DNA of 64,000 nucleotides from an uncultured Flavobacteriaceae bacterium (GCA_947497245.1 CANMFO010000001.1:1550001-1614000); one strand, 5' to 3'. Positions 1 through 10,649 are shown, counted from the stretch's first letter. Made by a program: numbers and translations. Notes: generated by a model from the letters alone, not told the origin.

Positions 1-1065
1 GTTCTGAACCATCTGCGAAGGTGTTTTTCCGCCCTCGAACAGCTCTGGACACCGGACAAGCAGTGGTACCTTGACCGACTCTTCGTAAAAATGGCGTTTG
101 TCGATCAATCCGTGCTCTCCCCAACTGAATCCGTTGTCCCCCATATAGATTACCAAGGTAGACTCGTCCAAACCTTCTTTTTTGAGATATTCCATCACGG
201 TTCCCACACTTTCATCAACGCCCAGGAGCGTCTCGCAATAGTCTACCACCATCTCATGGATATCCCTATTGTCATGATACATGTAATCCACTCCGTGCCA
301 GCTCACACGCTGATCGGCCACCCATTGCGGCCATTTCAAATCTCGATATTCTCCTGTCTTGGTCTGATCGTAGGTTGTAGGCAGCGCAATCCGCTTGCCT
401 TTGTATTTTCCTTTGTGCCGCCTAGCGGGTTGGAAGCCAGCGTGTACCGCCTTGTGCGAAAGGTAGAGGAAAAAGGGCTTCTTTTTGTTTCTTTTGTCCA
501 GCCAGTCAACGGCATGTTCGGTCAATAGGTCGGTAATATAGGTAGAGTCACGGTAGGCCACTCTTTTTCCATTGATGTTCAGCGTTGGATTGTAGTATAC
601 TCCCTGACCGGGAAAGCTCTCCCAGTGGGTAAACCCGGGTTGCGGCTCATCGCCATGATCTCCCATATGCCATTTACCGAAGAAACCGGTCTGGTAGCCC
701 GCTTTTTCCAGATACTCGGGGAAATAGGTCAGATTCCCGGGATCCGGTGCTTGGTTGTCCACAATGGTGTGGGCATGGGAAAACTGTCCGGTCAAGATCG
801 ATGCCCTGCTCGGGGAACACAAGGAGGTGGTCACAAAAGCGTTGGGCAAGTAGGCACCTTCTGCGGCTAGTTTATCCATATTTGGTGTCTCCAACCAAGG
901 TACTTTTCCGGTGAACCCCATATAGTCGTAGCGGTGGTCATCGGTCAAAATAAAAATAACGTTTCGGGGTTTTTTTTTGTCCCTTTGTTCCGGTTCCGTG
1001 TTGGCACCGACCTGGGTCAAGGTCAAAACACATAACAGGCCAATTGTACTCCTTAGGGTTTTCAT
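1..1065 (-). CDS. Secreted sulfatase (arylsulfatase family), 3' end cut by window edge
   Basis: Type I formylglycine-dependent sulfatase, which hydrolyses sulfate esters, in marine flavobacteria usually those of polysaccharides. The 355 visible codons start with a signal peptide (MKTLRSTIGLLCVLTLTQVG), then NVIFILTDDHRYDYMG with the metal-binding Asp pair. C83 in CSPSR is the Cys expected to become formylglycine. FFGKWHMGD and YMGDNGFSWGEH are further sulfatase signatures. The start is the ATG complementary to 1063-1065. The C-terminal part lies outside the window, so the substrate subfamily cannot be named. The esterase gene ends 76 nt upstream on the same strand, so the two may be co-transcribed. 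Confidence 0.93.
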   Translation of the reverse strand, partial: MKTLRSTIGLLCVLTLTQVGANTEPEQRDKKKPRNVIFILTDDHRYDYMGFTGKVPWLETPNMDKLAAEGAYLPNAFVTTSLCSPSRASILTGQFSHAHTIVDNQAPDPGNLTYFPEYLEKAGYQTGFFGKWHMGDHGDEPQPGFTHWESFPGQGVYYNPTLNINGKRVAYRDSTYITDLLTEHAVDWLDKRNKKKPFFLYLSHKAVHAGFQPARRHKGKYKGKRIALPTTYDQTKTGEYRDLKWPQWVADQRVSWHGVDYMYHDNRDIHEMVVDYCETLLGVDESVGTVMEYLKKEGLDESTLVIYMGDNGFSWGEHGLIDKRHFYEESVKVPLLVRCPELFEGGKTPSQMVQN

Positions 1066-1141
1066 GTTCGCTAAATTTTGTTTGATTGTTCTCCGGGAAC
1101 CATTTTCCGCTACAAAATACCAAAAAATCCAAACAATTGGA

Positions 1142-1864
1142 CTAATCGCCGCCTTTTCGATCTTGTTGCATAAACCATTCGTACAGGGCATCCGTATTGT
1201 ATGCCTGAATCCAAGAGTTGTGGCCCACCCCGGGATATCTGGTGAACTTCACATCGTAGCCCATACCCAAGAGCCGGTCGACCATGGTCTCCGATTCTGA
1301 TATGGGAATCGACCTGTCCTCCACACCGTGAAAGACCCAAATGGGCATTTTTTTGTTCAACCAGGCCGCGTAGGGTACGGGAGTCATTCCACAGACCACG
1401 GCCAGGGCGGCAAATTTCTTCGGGTATTGAACGGCCAGCTCCCAAGCGGCCCCTCCGCCCCTGCTCAATCCGGTTAAATAGATACGGTCTGGGTCCACCC
1501 GGTTGTTTGCCACAATGGTGTCCAACAATTGGACGACCGCTTCCGTATTCCACCATTTTTTTCTATGCGGATTCTGGGGGGCGAGGATCAAAAATGGAAA
1601 TTGTTTTCCCTCTACGATCAATTTCGGTGGGCCGTTGCGTTTTATGGCCCCTAAACTATCGCCCGATTCCCCGCCTCCATGAAGAAACAACAACAAGGGA
1701 AACTTTTCCCTTGAACCCGTATCATAGTTTTCCGGATAGTACAGGTAATAGTCGAGTTTTTCCCTGATCACGGCCTCCATGGAGGCATCCACCAACTGGG
1801 GGCTTGATTGTGCGGCACAGCTCTGGAAAAGGAAAACTAAAATGTAGAGGTAGTACTTTTTCAT
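1142..1864 (-). CDS. Lipoprotein alpha/beta hydrolase (esterase, PHB-depolymerase/dienelactone-hydrolase-like)
   Basis: A 240-aa hydrolase, probably membrane-anchored. MKKYYLYILVFLFQSC is a lipoprotein signal with Cys16 as the likely lipidated residue. The catalytic triad can be read: nucleophile S134 in GLSRGGG, acid D183 in FHGVEDRSIP, and H215 in GVGHNSW. LLLFLHGGGESGD supplies the oxyanion region. An in-frame start 24 nt further upstream (1888) would put eight residues before the signal peptide and is less likely. The gene lies just upstream of the sulfatase on the same strand, which suggests removal of ester groups such as acetyl or feruloyl from the same glycan. That link is inferred from position only. 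Confidence 0.85.
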   Translation of the reverse strand: MKKYYLYILVFLFQSCAAQSSPQLVDASMEAVIREKLDYYLYYPENYDTGSREKFPLLLFLHGGGESGDSLGAIKRNGPPKLIVEGKQFPFLILAPQNPHRKKWWNTEAVVQLLDTIVANNRVDPDRIYLTGLSRGGGAAWELAVQYPKKFAALAVVCGMTPVPYAAWLNKKMPIWVFHGVEDRSIPISESETMVDRLLGMGYDVKFTRYPGVGHNSWIQAYNTDALYEWFMQQDRKGGD

Positions 1865-1913
1865 GGTTCCTAAGATACAACATCGCATCGATCCGCTAAG
1901 GGTGTTGCCCTAT

Positions 1914-1945
1914 GGAAAAAGGGCTGCCCTTGTTTGGGCAGCCCT
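1914..1945 (-). terminator. Rho-independent terminator of the giant surface-protein gene
   Basis: A perfect 10-bp stem (AGGGCTGCCC at 1920-1929 with GGGCAGCCCT at 1936-1945) and a 6-nt loop, followed on the minus strand by a run of five U (complement of 1916-1920). It sits 30 nt past the stop of the 8.6 kb gene and before the esterase gene, so the giant gene is probably a separate transcript. Confidence 0.85.
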
Positions 1946-1974
1946 ATCATCTATATTTATGTGGCCTATCAATA

Positions 1975-4900
1975 CTATCTATAGAGGGTAAAATGCCCTA
2001 CAAAACGGGTACTACGCGCATCGTTTTGGTTTACAACATACCAATAATCACCGCTGGGCAGTTCTTTTCCTTCGTAAGCGCCGTCCCAGTTGGTGACTTG
2101 ATCCAGTATGGCCACCACCCTTCCATAGCGGTCGTAGATCTTAATCTCGATGTTCGGGAAGAACTCCCGATTCCCCACAATCCACTGATCGTTTTCCAAA
2201 TCGTTGTTCGGGGTAAAGAAATTCGGGATCTCCAGTTTTCCGGTAAATTCGAAGGGGATGGCAAGGGTTGCCACACAACCGCGTTGATCCACTACCATGA
2301 CCTCAACATTACCGCTTACATTGGTAAAGTACACATTATCACTTCCTTGGGAGACCCCCTGGAAGAAAAACTCATATCCTCCAAAACCTCCGGAGGCAGC
2401 AGCGGTCAGCTCATTGGGGCCGGTCTTTTCCGCGGTAAGGGTCAGGGGTTCGTACGCTTCGATGTCGAAAGTTTCAGAGGACGAACAGCCATTGGAGTGG
2501 AAAATGTGCACCGTATACGAACTGGCGGGCAGATCGCCCCATGAGTTTTCGGTTTCCGCAAGATTGATCATTTGTTGAACGGTCAAGGGTGGATCGGTGG
2601 AATTCATATCCTCCAGGTAGAACAGCAGCTCCGACATTAGACTGGCGTCCTGCATCTGTATTGTTGCCGTGCTGGTAGGGAAGATCCCTTCACAACCATA
2701 CTCCACCAAAGGTTCCGCTGTAAGATCGACCCCAATGCCAACAGTAAATACATCGGAAGCGGGACATAAATTGGCGTCTTGGATATAGATGGCATATGAG
2801 GCTCCGCCTTGAAGGTTCTGGATGGTTTGGCCATCATAGGGCGCAAATACGCCAAGGCCGGTCTCATCCACGGGTGATATCATCTCGATCTTATATTCAA
2901 AATAAGGTGTTGGGCTTATCAAGGGGTCATTGAAGGGAGTGCCTCCCATAACCTCAAAGACCATGGAGCCGTCATTGGCACCTATACACAATTCGGGGCT
3001 TACCTGGATATTGGTCGCCTGCAATACATCGGGCTCGGTCACCGTAATAATGTCTTTTTCGAAACATCCGTTCTCATCTTGAATCAAGATCTCGTACGTT
3101 CCTGCGGCCAGCTCCTCAAAAGTGTAGTTGCCCGGTGTCAACGGATCGCTAAAAAATTCGTTGAAATTGGGCTCGATGGCAAACTGTATCAGACCCACCC
3201 CGCCGCTTGTGACCTCAATGGAAATGCTTCCATCCTGTTCGCCATTACAGCTTACAGGGGCCGGAACAGCGTTGAAAACTATGGGCTCTGGTCTGTTGAT
3301 TTCAAAAGGTCCGGCAATATCACTACAAGTGGCGCCACTGGTCACGGCAATATAGAAGGCATTTCCATTCGCCACGGTTCCCTCTGGAAGTCCCTCAAAG
3401 GTTCCGAAAGACTGTGGGCCCCGGAAAACAGTTGCTGCAGGGGCCGGATTAAATGCGTCTACCGGGTCGCCGATATAGAGTGTGAACATTTCACCACCAA
3501 CACCGCCATTGATAAACGATTCAATACGACCGTCCAATTCTGAGGCACACGAAATATCATCCGGTAAGTTGGGCAACAAAGTAATCCCAGAGGCATCCGT
3601 CATGGTGATACCATTGGAACGAACCGCATCACAGATATTGGAGGCATTCTTCTTTCGAACATCGAATTGGTATAAAATACCGGCGCTTCCGGGAATCAAT
3701 ATTGAATTTCCTACCAAATCCGTATAGGGATCGTTGACCGGGTCGGGTGTGGGAACAATCCGGTATTCATAAGTGAACAAGGGGTCCGGATTATCCACGA
3801 ACAAGCGCATTTCCCCGAGGCCGCCACATCCGGGCACCCTGGTCTGGACCAATTTAGGTTCTACCGGAGGGGGAGGTACCACCTCGTATGGGGCAGTGGT
3901 AAAACTACAGTTGTAGCTAGAGGTCACCTCGATCGCATACCATCCGGCGCTGATCACTCCACCACTGGTCCCGATAAAGGTCGGCGTATCCTGAAGACCA
4001 CTTCGCTGACGTTCGTCCGCAATATTGTTGCTGTTCAGATAGATCAATTGATACTTATAACCTGCACCTGTCACACCACCTGAAGCGCCCGGGTTGTTCG
4101 TGACCAGATCATAGGCCTCCAATACAGCATTATTGCCTCCAGGGCATACCAGGTTTTGCGGTTCGCGTATCCCTGCCTGTATCGGAGGTATTGCCGCTAG
4201 GGAGATATCAAAGGTATCCGTACATCCTTCCACGTCCCTGACCTCAACGCGGTAATCACCACTGGATAGGTTTTGGAAGTCACTGTTGGCCCCGTAGGGG
4301 ACTTCAACGATATACGTTCCCGAACCATCATCCCTTCGCAGTTCATATTCATAGGGCGATGCATCCCAGCCGCCGCTGCCAGTGGCAACGATGTAGCCCA
4401 AATTGTCATCACAGCTGACATTGCCGATCTCCACGGCCTGGACGTCCAACGGACCATTTGGGGTCCTTACCGTTATAACATTGCTATCCGTACTACAGAA
4501 AGGGGCGGCAGTGGAAACCACTTCTACAAAATAGTTTCCTGCGGCTAGACCGGTTATTCTTGCTGGATCGCCACTGACATCGGGAAAATTGTTGGTGTCA
4601 AAACTTCCTGTGCCCAGTGGGGACGTTTTTGTAGGGTCGGAAGCGGAATAAACGGTATAGGAGTACAAGCCTGCATAGTCGGCCACTTCTATGAACAGTT
4701 CCCCATCCGACTGCCCAAAACAACTTACCGGCTTGGCCTCGGTCACCACTGCGGTCGGGTCAAGGGGCGTTACCACGCTGTGGATCGGGAGTGGGTAGTC
4801 GCAACCACTAGGGGAATCGTCCCTGACGATAAAGGAATAATCTCCCTCAACAGGTAATAAAACGGTTGCCGTGGTACCACCAACAACACTGACATCGGCC

Positions 4901-7900
4901 ACGACCGTAGCGCCCGGAGCATCGGTTATTACGGTAAAGTTCGTGGTCCCCACCACACTTATCTCGATACGTTCGGGATCGCGGCAGTTCAGGGGATCTA
5001 TCACCGTAAGCGATGGAACCACATCGGTAGGTGGGTTAATGGTCGGAACATCAAATGTGGTTTGACATCCATTTCCATCGATAGCATATATAGTGATATT
5101 TTGAGGCGAACCATTGTCAATGATCTCAAAGGTATTTGCCGTTTGGTAGTTGCCAAAACCGGTAATACTGTACTGATATCCACTTCCGATCGTACCCGGA
5201 TTGGCAGGATCTACCGCTACGGTGATGATAGTGGAACTAAAGCGGTTCGCCCCAGGTTCACAAGCAAAATCCGGTGCACCGGCAGTAATGGCAAAGTCAC
5301 TTGGTTCAACAACGTCCATGGGGTTTGACAGCACGGAACATCCCCGGGCGGTCAATACCTCGACCTGGTACTGGGCAGGCGGTAAATTGGCGAAAGAACC
5401 TGTATTGTTCCTAGTGTGCTCCGTACCCGCGGTAAGATTGTTCAAAATGAATTCGATAGGGGTGTCCACATCGGTTCCCACCTGTAGCAAAATATCAATA
5501 TTGCCGTCGTTGGCACCAAAACAGGTAATTGGCTGCAGAATCTCACTTGCGATCACGGGCGGGGTGGCCGCGATTAATTGCACGTCCACGGTAAAATCAC
5601 ATAATGTTTCCGTATCCGTAACCTCAACCTGATAGGTTCCAGGAGCGATTCCAGTAAGAATTCCGGCATTTCGATCTCCGATCACCGGGGCTCCTATATT
5701 GACCCCAACCCCATCTTTCAGTTGGTAGCTGAACTGATCGCTACCCCCGATCACTTCCATGGTGATCACGCCATCCGCATTGTTACAAGAAGGCACGGTG
5801 GAGAAATCGGCCGAGGCCGTCAAGAATTCATACACGTCAGCGGTACCTTGGCTGGTACAGCCGTTTGCGTCGGTCACATCTACCACGTAGACTCCGGGAC
5901 TGCTTACCTGATAGGTGTATTCCCATAAATTTGTTCCACCATTAAAGACCCCGAATTGGGTATCTCCCCCCAATGTAAACCTTGGGGTGTCGGTACTGGC
6001 GGGCATGGTCACCGTAATATCGAATGCAGTCGCCGTGACCACACATTGGTTGATCACTGAAATAGTTGGCGGAACCAGGTCGGGCTGTAATTGGATTACA
6101 GTGGCTATCGCGAAGGAGGTGCAGCCACTGATATCCCTTACGTAAACATCATAGGTAGCCGCCACGGCCACAAAGGTGGTTTCGGTGGTCCAATCTGCTG
6201 GGGTCGGCGTACTACCGGAAGTCATATACGCAAATTCATAGGGGCCTCCGGCGCCACCGGCACCCTGTACTGTAATTTGTCCCGCGGCGTTACAGTTTGC
6301 CGGCTCTTCCGCCAATATGTCGATGGAGGGAAGGTTCTGCTCAATGATGACCCCTACTCCATCGGTACAGGTATCCGTCAGATTGGTGACGATGATCTGA
6401 TAATCCCCCGGAAGCGCCAAATAGGTATTGGCATAGGGATCTGATCCGGGTGTGACCGTTTCGATCACGATACGCGATTGATCATCATTGTTCAACAATT
6501 CGATCTGTAGATTGTCACCTATATTAAACCCGGATACCGAATAGCTTATCTCTCCGTTTCTGTTCACATCACAGAACCCAGGGGTCGAAGTGGCGGTTAC
6601 GTCCAAAGGGGAAGAACCGTCGATCGGGGGAATCACCTGTTCATAAACACAACCGTTGGGTGCCAAGACCTCCACCGTATAGGCCACTCCGTATTGGATT
6701 CCATCGGCCGTATTGCTAAATTCGTGGGTATCCGCACCGGCATTGTTGTTCAGGGCATAGAATGCAGGTTGCCCGGCCAATCGAATTTGATAAGTGGGCA
6801 AGACCGGAAAAATAGTGGGCGTCACCTGGACGGTATAGGTAAAGGACGTATCATCACAGGTCACCGCCGGCGTAAAGTTGATCGGAGTAATGATCACCTC
6901 GTTGGTCGTGATCGTGACCTGATCCTCGTCCCTACACCCATTGGCGTCCAAGGTAATCACTGTATACGTTCCCGGAATCAGGCTCGGATCGTTTATGCTT
7001 ATGGGCAAGGTGGTCGGATCGACATCATCGACCCTCACCAGCTCGTTGCCCAAAAAGTCCTGTACAATGAAGGTGAAATTCGCGGTTCCGTTGGTAACCC
7101 CAGTGATTTGAACCCCTCCCGAAACAATGTTTCCCGCACTACAGGTAGCCTGTATTTCGGCCACAGTGGCATCCGGGGATGCCGTGGCGTCCAAGGTCAC
7201 GACCGCATTGGCGGCCGGAGTTTCACAACCTCTGGAATCCCGTACGACGAAGGGATAGCTTCCCACGGACAAATTGGAATATACCGTTTGTGAGGTAAAC
7301 GGACTTCCATTGAAGCTTACCTCATAGGGTGGGATACCACTGGTGGCATCCGGGGTAATGGTCACAATGCCGTTGTTGGTGCCTCCACAACTGACCGGTG
7401 TCACATCTACCGTCGCAGGGGCAATTTGAACCGGTGGATCCACGACCAATGGAGATGAGAACGCTTCACACCCTTCGTTGTCCGTCACCCTAAAAACATA
7501 GGTACCCCCTCCGGTAACCGGGTATAAAAAGCTATTCGCGGTAAGCGGTTGCAGGACGCCATAGGTAACACCATTGTCGTCACTTACCTGATATTCCTTT
7601 GGAGTGGCGTTGGTAAGGTACCCCCCACTGACCTGCACTTGGATCTGACCCGGGGATCCCCCACAGGGAATCGCGGTATCTATACTGGTATTCACCCGTA
7701 ATTGGGGCATTATGGTAACGTTGATTTGATCTCTACAGTTGTTGCCGTCGACCACTTCAATGGTATAATTGCCCGGCGTCAGTGCTGTAAAAACTGGACT
7801 GGCCTGTAAACTTCCGCCATTGATCCGATATTGATGGGTGCCCAAAGCGGCCGTTCCCGCTGTGGAAGTGACCCCCACAGTAGCTCCCGTACCCGGGACA

Positions 7901-10554
7901 TAGCAATAGTCGGTGGCGGTGCCGTCCAAGGCAATGACGGGCGAATCAATGGGCGTCAGGGTAAAATCAAAGGTGGCGGTACAGCCTTCCGCATCCTCTA
8001 CGGAAAGGGTATAGGTCCCTGGGGCTGAAAGATTGTTGAACGTCCTTCCGGTCTTAGGGCCTACCGTGGTCCCTCCCCCAGGATAGTCCAAGGTATATCT
8101 GTAGCCGCCCCAACCCCCCGTGGCATTGGCTATGACCCGTCCAATATTGTTATTCAAGCAGCTCATGTCGGTAACATTGCCGCCCAAGGCAATGGGAGCT
8201 GTAGGCTCCTCTATATCAAAAGAGGCGGTATCGGTACAGCCCGAGTCCACATCCGTGACCGTAATGGTATACGTTCCCGCACCGGAAAGAGGGAGCACCA
8301 CTTCCGAGTTGTTTTGGGGGCCGCCCGTAAAGAGCCCGCCATTGATGTCATAGGTATAATTATTGGTAAAGCCATCAATAACAAAGGTCCCCGATCCATC
8401 GGTAGCTCCTGTACAGACCCTTAAATCGCCTCCGGATTTTACCCTGGCGCGTATCGAACTGACCAAAACTGGGGTGAACGATTCGGTATAACTACAATTA
8501 TTGACGTCGGTAATCCTAAAATCATAGGTCGTTCCCGTGGGAAGTCCGCTAAAAAGACCCGTACCGTTGCTCTGCACGATAGGACTTATTATTTCATAGG
8601 TCGCTATCGCCGCGCTACTGGTGGGGGTCAATTGCACGTCCGAGGTGGCCGAGGCGCAGTTGATATTGCTCTGGGCAAAATCGATGTCGGTCGGTGGGTC
8701 CACATCATCTATGGTAATCGAGGTTAAATCCCTTCTACATCCACTGTCATCAATAATGGCAGGAGTATAGGTTCCCGCGGCCAAACCTGGGAAATTGGAA
8801 ACCGGTGAAAAATTGACCCCGTCGATACTGAATTGATAACCTGTACCCGAACCACCGGAAACACTTTGAATATCTATTTCCCCGCCGTTGATGCCTCCTC
8901 CCAAAATACAGTTCCGATCGGAAATCTTCACGGCATTACCGTTAATGGCCCCGACTTCCGTCACGGTAACCGTGTTGGGCATCGGCAGGATACAATTGAA
9001 TACCCCGGATTCGTACAAAACCTCGATCGAATTATAGGTCCCTGCGGCGACGGACAATATCGGATTGGTGCTCCAGGGGTCCGCTGAATCGGCCCTAAAG
9101 GACAAATCGTAGCCTTTTGCGTCAACAATCGTGAATTCCAGCCGTGCGCCCCCGTTGGTACAAGTACCATCAACGCCGCTTACCGTAATGTCGGGCGGTG
9201 TAAGTTCGGCTACATTTGCGGAAGCGGTAATGGTACAGCCGTTGGCATCCGTAATCAGGAAATCGTAGGTCCCGGGAGTGGTCACGGTTTCAACACGTGA
9301 AGCGGTATAGGACGGACTGGATGGGCCGGCCCCATTGATAATATAGGTATACGGAGCGGTTCCACCAGAGGTGTACACCGTGATGTCAACACTGTTGATA
9401 CCACAGGCCGCGCTAAAACTGTTATTGGGTTCCGCGGAGGCTGAAAGGGCCGAAACGCCAGCACCGATGATTATTGGATTCCCTGAAGTATCCAAATTTT
9501 GTCTGGGCGGGTCAATGCCATTGAGCGGGTCCCCGGTACATTGCTGCGTCTCGACCTGCACGGTATATGTACCAAAACCTACAGCTGCAAAGGTGTAGGG
9601 GTTATCCGGAATAAAGGCCGTAAACTCCGTGGCCGTTCCCGTATCGTCGATCAAAGTATATTTATACGGGCCCGGTACATTGTTGGCGGTAACAGTAATG
9701 GTTCCCGTATCCCCCACACATTGGGCATCCGTAAAGGTAACATCGATATCGATATCCAATTGATCGATTACGATGGGCTCGTACGGATACTCGCAGGCAT
9801 CTGGTGTATTTTGAAGTCTAGCTTTGACAATATAGGTTCCAGGGGTCAGATTATCGAATATCGGCCCTTGCCATGGGCCAAAACCGCTACCGGTATCAAT
9901 GCTGAATTCATAGGCACTGGAAAGATTTGTAATCTGGATTCTTCCGGGAACACCGCAGATAAAGTCGTTTTTTACATAGGTTTGGGTGATATTGCTCTTC
10001 TTGACCTTGAAAAAGTACTGTTGTCCATCGGCCACCACTCTAAATTCCGCTCCAGAGGCCGATGGTATGGCACTGGCATCCAAAGCAAAGCTCGACCCTG
10101 TTGCGACCTGGGTGTAACAGGAGGCATTTGTATCCGGGCAATCTTCGTTGATGTCCGGGGTACAGCCACCACCCAAAATCTGCCACGACACAGTGCTATG
10201 ACTTCCGGACAGTGTAATTACCCGGTCATCAAAATCCCCACAAAGATTGAAACGGGCCACGGTAAGACCATTGGCAGAACAGCCCACCTCCTCATCCGCC
10301 CCTTGGATGATGGTCATAAACATGGGCTGCATGGCAGCTTTTTTGCTTTTGGACCCTTCTATGCCCAAAGTGGGCAAATTGGATTCCTTCCTGGCCGAAG
10401 TTGGGTCTGCTGTCTCCGATTTAACGTCCAAAACGGCCGCCACCTCGGTAATCAACTCGTATACTTTCGTATTTGCTATGGCTGAAGTACATATCACCGA
10501 AAGGGTCAGCAATAGTACAGCATACAGGGTATGCCTTGTTTTTTTTGGGAGCAT
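1975..10554 (-). CDS. Giant SprB-repeat cell-surface protein with T9SS type B sorting domain
   Basis: A 2859-aa exported protein. Residues 1-27 form a signal peptide (charged MLPKKTRHT, then a hydrophobic stretch to SAIA). After an N-terminal region of about 190 residues comes a chain of about 29 SprB-type repeats of 80-100 aa. Most have a Cys near the start (as in PVSCFGQSDG, PVSCNGEQDG, PITCFGANDG), a G-rich strand ending in Y-x-Y or similar, a GTY turn, and a D-x-x-GC segment at the end. The last 90 residues (IPNFFTPNNDLENDQW, then IKIYDRYGRVV, WDGAYEGKELPSGDYWYV) form the gliding-motility-type C-terminal domain recognised by T9SS. SprB itself is the mobile adhesin of Flavobacterium johnsoniae, so this is likely an adhesin or surface filament. 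A SprF/PorP-like partner, often encoded next to such proteins, is absent here. A terminator follows directly. Confidence 0.92.
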   Translation of the reverse strand: MLPKKTRHTLYAVLLLTLSVICTSAIANTKVYELITEVAAVLDVKSETADPTSARKESNLPTLGIEGSKSKKAAMQPMFMTIIQGADEEVGCSANGLTVARFNLCGDFDDRVITLSGSHSTVSWQILGGGCTPDINEDCPDTNASCYTQVATGSSFALDASAIPSASGAEFRVVADGQQYFFKVKKSNITQTYVKNDFICGVPGRIQITNLSSAYEFSIDTGSGFGPWQGPIFDNLTPGTYIVKARLQNTPDACEYPYEPIVIDQLDIDIDVTFTDAQCVGDTGTITVTANNVPGPYKYTLIDDTGTATEFTAFIPDNPYTFAAVGFGTYTVQVETQQCTGDPLNGIDPPRQNLDTSGNPIIIGAGVSALSASAEPNNSFSAACGINSVDITVYTSGGTAPYTYIINGAGPSSPSYTASRVETVTTPGTYDFLITDANGCTITASANVAELTPPDITVSGVDGTCTNGGARLEFTIVDAKGYDLSFRADSADPWSTNPILSVAAGTYNSIEVLYESGVFNCILPMPNTVTVTEVGAINGNAVKISDRNCILGGGINGGEIDIQSVSGGSGTGYQFSIDGVNFSPVSNFPGLAAGTYTPAIIDDSGCRRDLTSITIDDVDPPTDIDFAQSNINCASATSDVQLTPTSSAAIATYEIISPIVQSNGTGLFSGLPTGTTYDFRITDVNNCSYTESFTPVLVSSIRARVKSGGDLRVCTGATDGSGTFVIDGFTNNYTYDINGGLFTGGPQNNSEVVLPLSGAGTYTITVTDVDSGCTDTASFDIEEPTAPIALGGNVTDMSCLNNNIGRVIANATGGWGGYRYTLDYPGGGTTVGPKTGRTFNNLSAPGTYTLSVEDAEGCTATFDFTLTPIDSPVIALDGTATDYCYVPGTGATVGVTSTAGTAALGTHQYRINGGSLQASPVFTALTPGNYTIEVVDGNNCRDQINVTIMPQLRVNTSIDTAIPCGGSPGQIQVQVSGGYLTNATPKEYQVSDDNGVTYGVLQPLTANSFLYPVTGGGTYVFRVTDNEGCEAFSSPLVVDPPVQIAPATVDVTPVSCGGTNNGIVTITPDATSGIPPYEVSFNGSPFTSQTVYSNLSVGSYPFVVRDSRGCETPAANAVVTLDATASPDATVAEIQATCSAGNIVSGGVQITGVTNGTANFTFIVQDFLGNELVRVDDVDPTTLPISINDPSLIPGTYTVITLDANGCRDEDQVTITTNEVIITPINFTPAVTCDDTSFTYTVQVTPTIFPVLPTYQIRLAGQPAFYALNNNAGADTHEFSNTADGIQYGVAYTVEVLAPNGCVYEQVIPPIDGSSPLDVTATSTPGFCDVNRNGEISYSVSGFNIGDNLQIELLNNDDQSRIVIETVTPGSDPYANTYLALPGDYQIIVTNLTDTCTDGVGVIIEQNLPSIDILAEEPANCNAAGQITVQGAGGAGGPYEFAYMTSGSTPTPADWTTETTFVAVAATYDVYVRDISGCTSFAIATVIQLQPDLVPPTISVINQCVVTATAFDITVTMPASTDTPRFTLGGDTQFGVFNGGTNLWEYTYQVSSPGVYVVDVTDANGCTSQGTADVYEFLTASADFSTVPSCNNADGVITMEVIGGSDQFSYQLKDGVGVNIGAPVIGDRNAGILTGIAPGTYQVEVTDTETLCDFTVDVQLIAATPPVIASEILQPITCFGANDGNIDILLQVGTDVDTPIEFILNNLTAGTEHTRNNTGSFANLPPAQYQVEVLTARGCSVLSNPMDVVEPSDFAITAGAPDFACEPGANRFSSTIITVAVDPANPGTIGSGYQYSITGFGNYQTANTFEIIDNGSPQNITIYAIDGNGCQTTFDVPTINPPTDVVPSLTVIDPLNCRDPERIEISVVGTTNFTVITDAPGATVVADVSVVGGTTATVLLPVEGDYSFIVRDDSPSGCDYPLPIHSVVTPLDPTAVVTEAKPVSCFGQSDGELFIEVADYAGLYSYTVYSASDPTKTSPLGTGSFDTNNFPDVSGDPARITGLAAGNYFVEVVSTAAPFCSTDSNVITVRTPNGPLDVQAVEIGNVSCDDNLGYIVATGSGGWDASPYEYELRRDDGSGTYIVEVPYGANSDFQNLSSGDYRVEVRDVEGCTDTFDISLAAIPPIQAGIREPQNLVCPGGNNAVLEAYDLVTNNPGASGGVTGAGYKYQLIYLNSNNIADERQRSGLQDTPTFIGTSGGVISAGWYAIEVTSSYNCSFTTAPYEVVPPPPVEPKLVQTRVPGCGGLGEMRLFVDNPDPLFTYEYRIVPTPDPVNDPYTDLVGNSILIPGSAGILYQFDVRKKNASNICDAVRSNGITMTDASGITLLPNLPDDISCASELDGRIESFINGGVGGEMFTLYIGDPVDAFNPAPAATVFRGPQSFGTFEGLPEGTVANGNAFYIAVTSGATCSDIAGPFEINRPEPIVFNAVPAPVSCNGEQDGSISIEVTSGGVGLIQFAIEPNFNEFFSDPLTPGNYTFEELAAGTYEILIQDENGCFEKDIITVTEPDVLQATNIQVSPELCIGANDGSMVFEVMGGTPFNDPLISPTPYFEYKIEMISPVDETGLGVFAPYDGQTIQNLQGGASYAIYIQDANLCPASDVFTVGIGVDLTAEPLVEYGCEGIFPTSTATIQMQDASLMSELLFYLEDMNSTDPPLTVQQMINLAETENSWGDLPASSYTVHIFHSNGCSSSETFDIEAYEPLTLTAEKTGPNELTAAASGGFGGYEFFFQGVSQGSDNVYFTNVSGNVEVMVVDQRGCVATLAIPFEFTGKLEIPNFFTPNNDLENDQWIVGNREFFPNIEIKIYDRYGRVVAILDQVTNWDGAYEGKELPSGDYWYVVNQNDARSTRFVGHFTLYR

Positions 10555-10617
10555 AGGTTAAGTCTGATTTGAGCGAGAACAAACGTGATTTGGGGATCAG
10601 ATTATTCTGTAGCGTAA

Positions 10618-10649
10618 TTGTTTAAACTTATAATTTCTCTTTATATTTA
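10618..10649 (+). promoter_or_regulatory. Probable promoter of the sugar dehydrogenase-cytochrome pair
   Basis: TTG at 10618-10620, a 21-nt spacer and TATATTTA at 10642-10649. This matches the Bacteroidota consensus TTG-N17-23-TAnnTTTG except for the last base. The start codon is 42 nt downstream. Confidence 0.4.

Noticed and set aside
9499-10485. A 328-codon plus-strand open frame antisense to the giant gene
   Set aside because: It lies wholly opposite a well-supported repeat protein, has no recognisable motif, and similar antisense frames recur along the gene. It is a codon-composition shadow.
1975-10554. The giant gene considered as a run of separate genes or a frameshifted pseudogene
   Set aside because: One uninterrupted frame runs from a signal peptide to a complete sorting domain, with repeats spaced regularly throughout.
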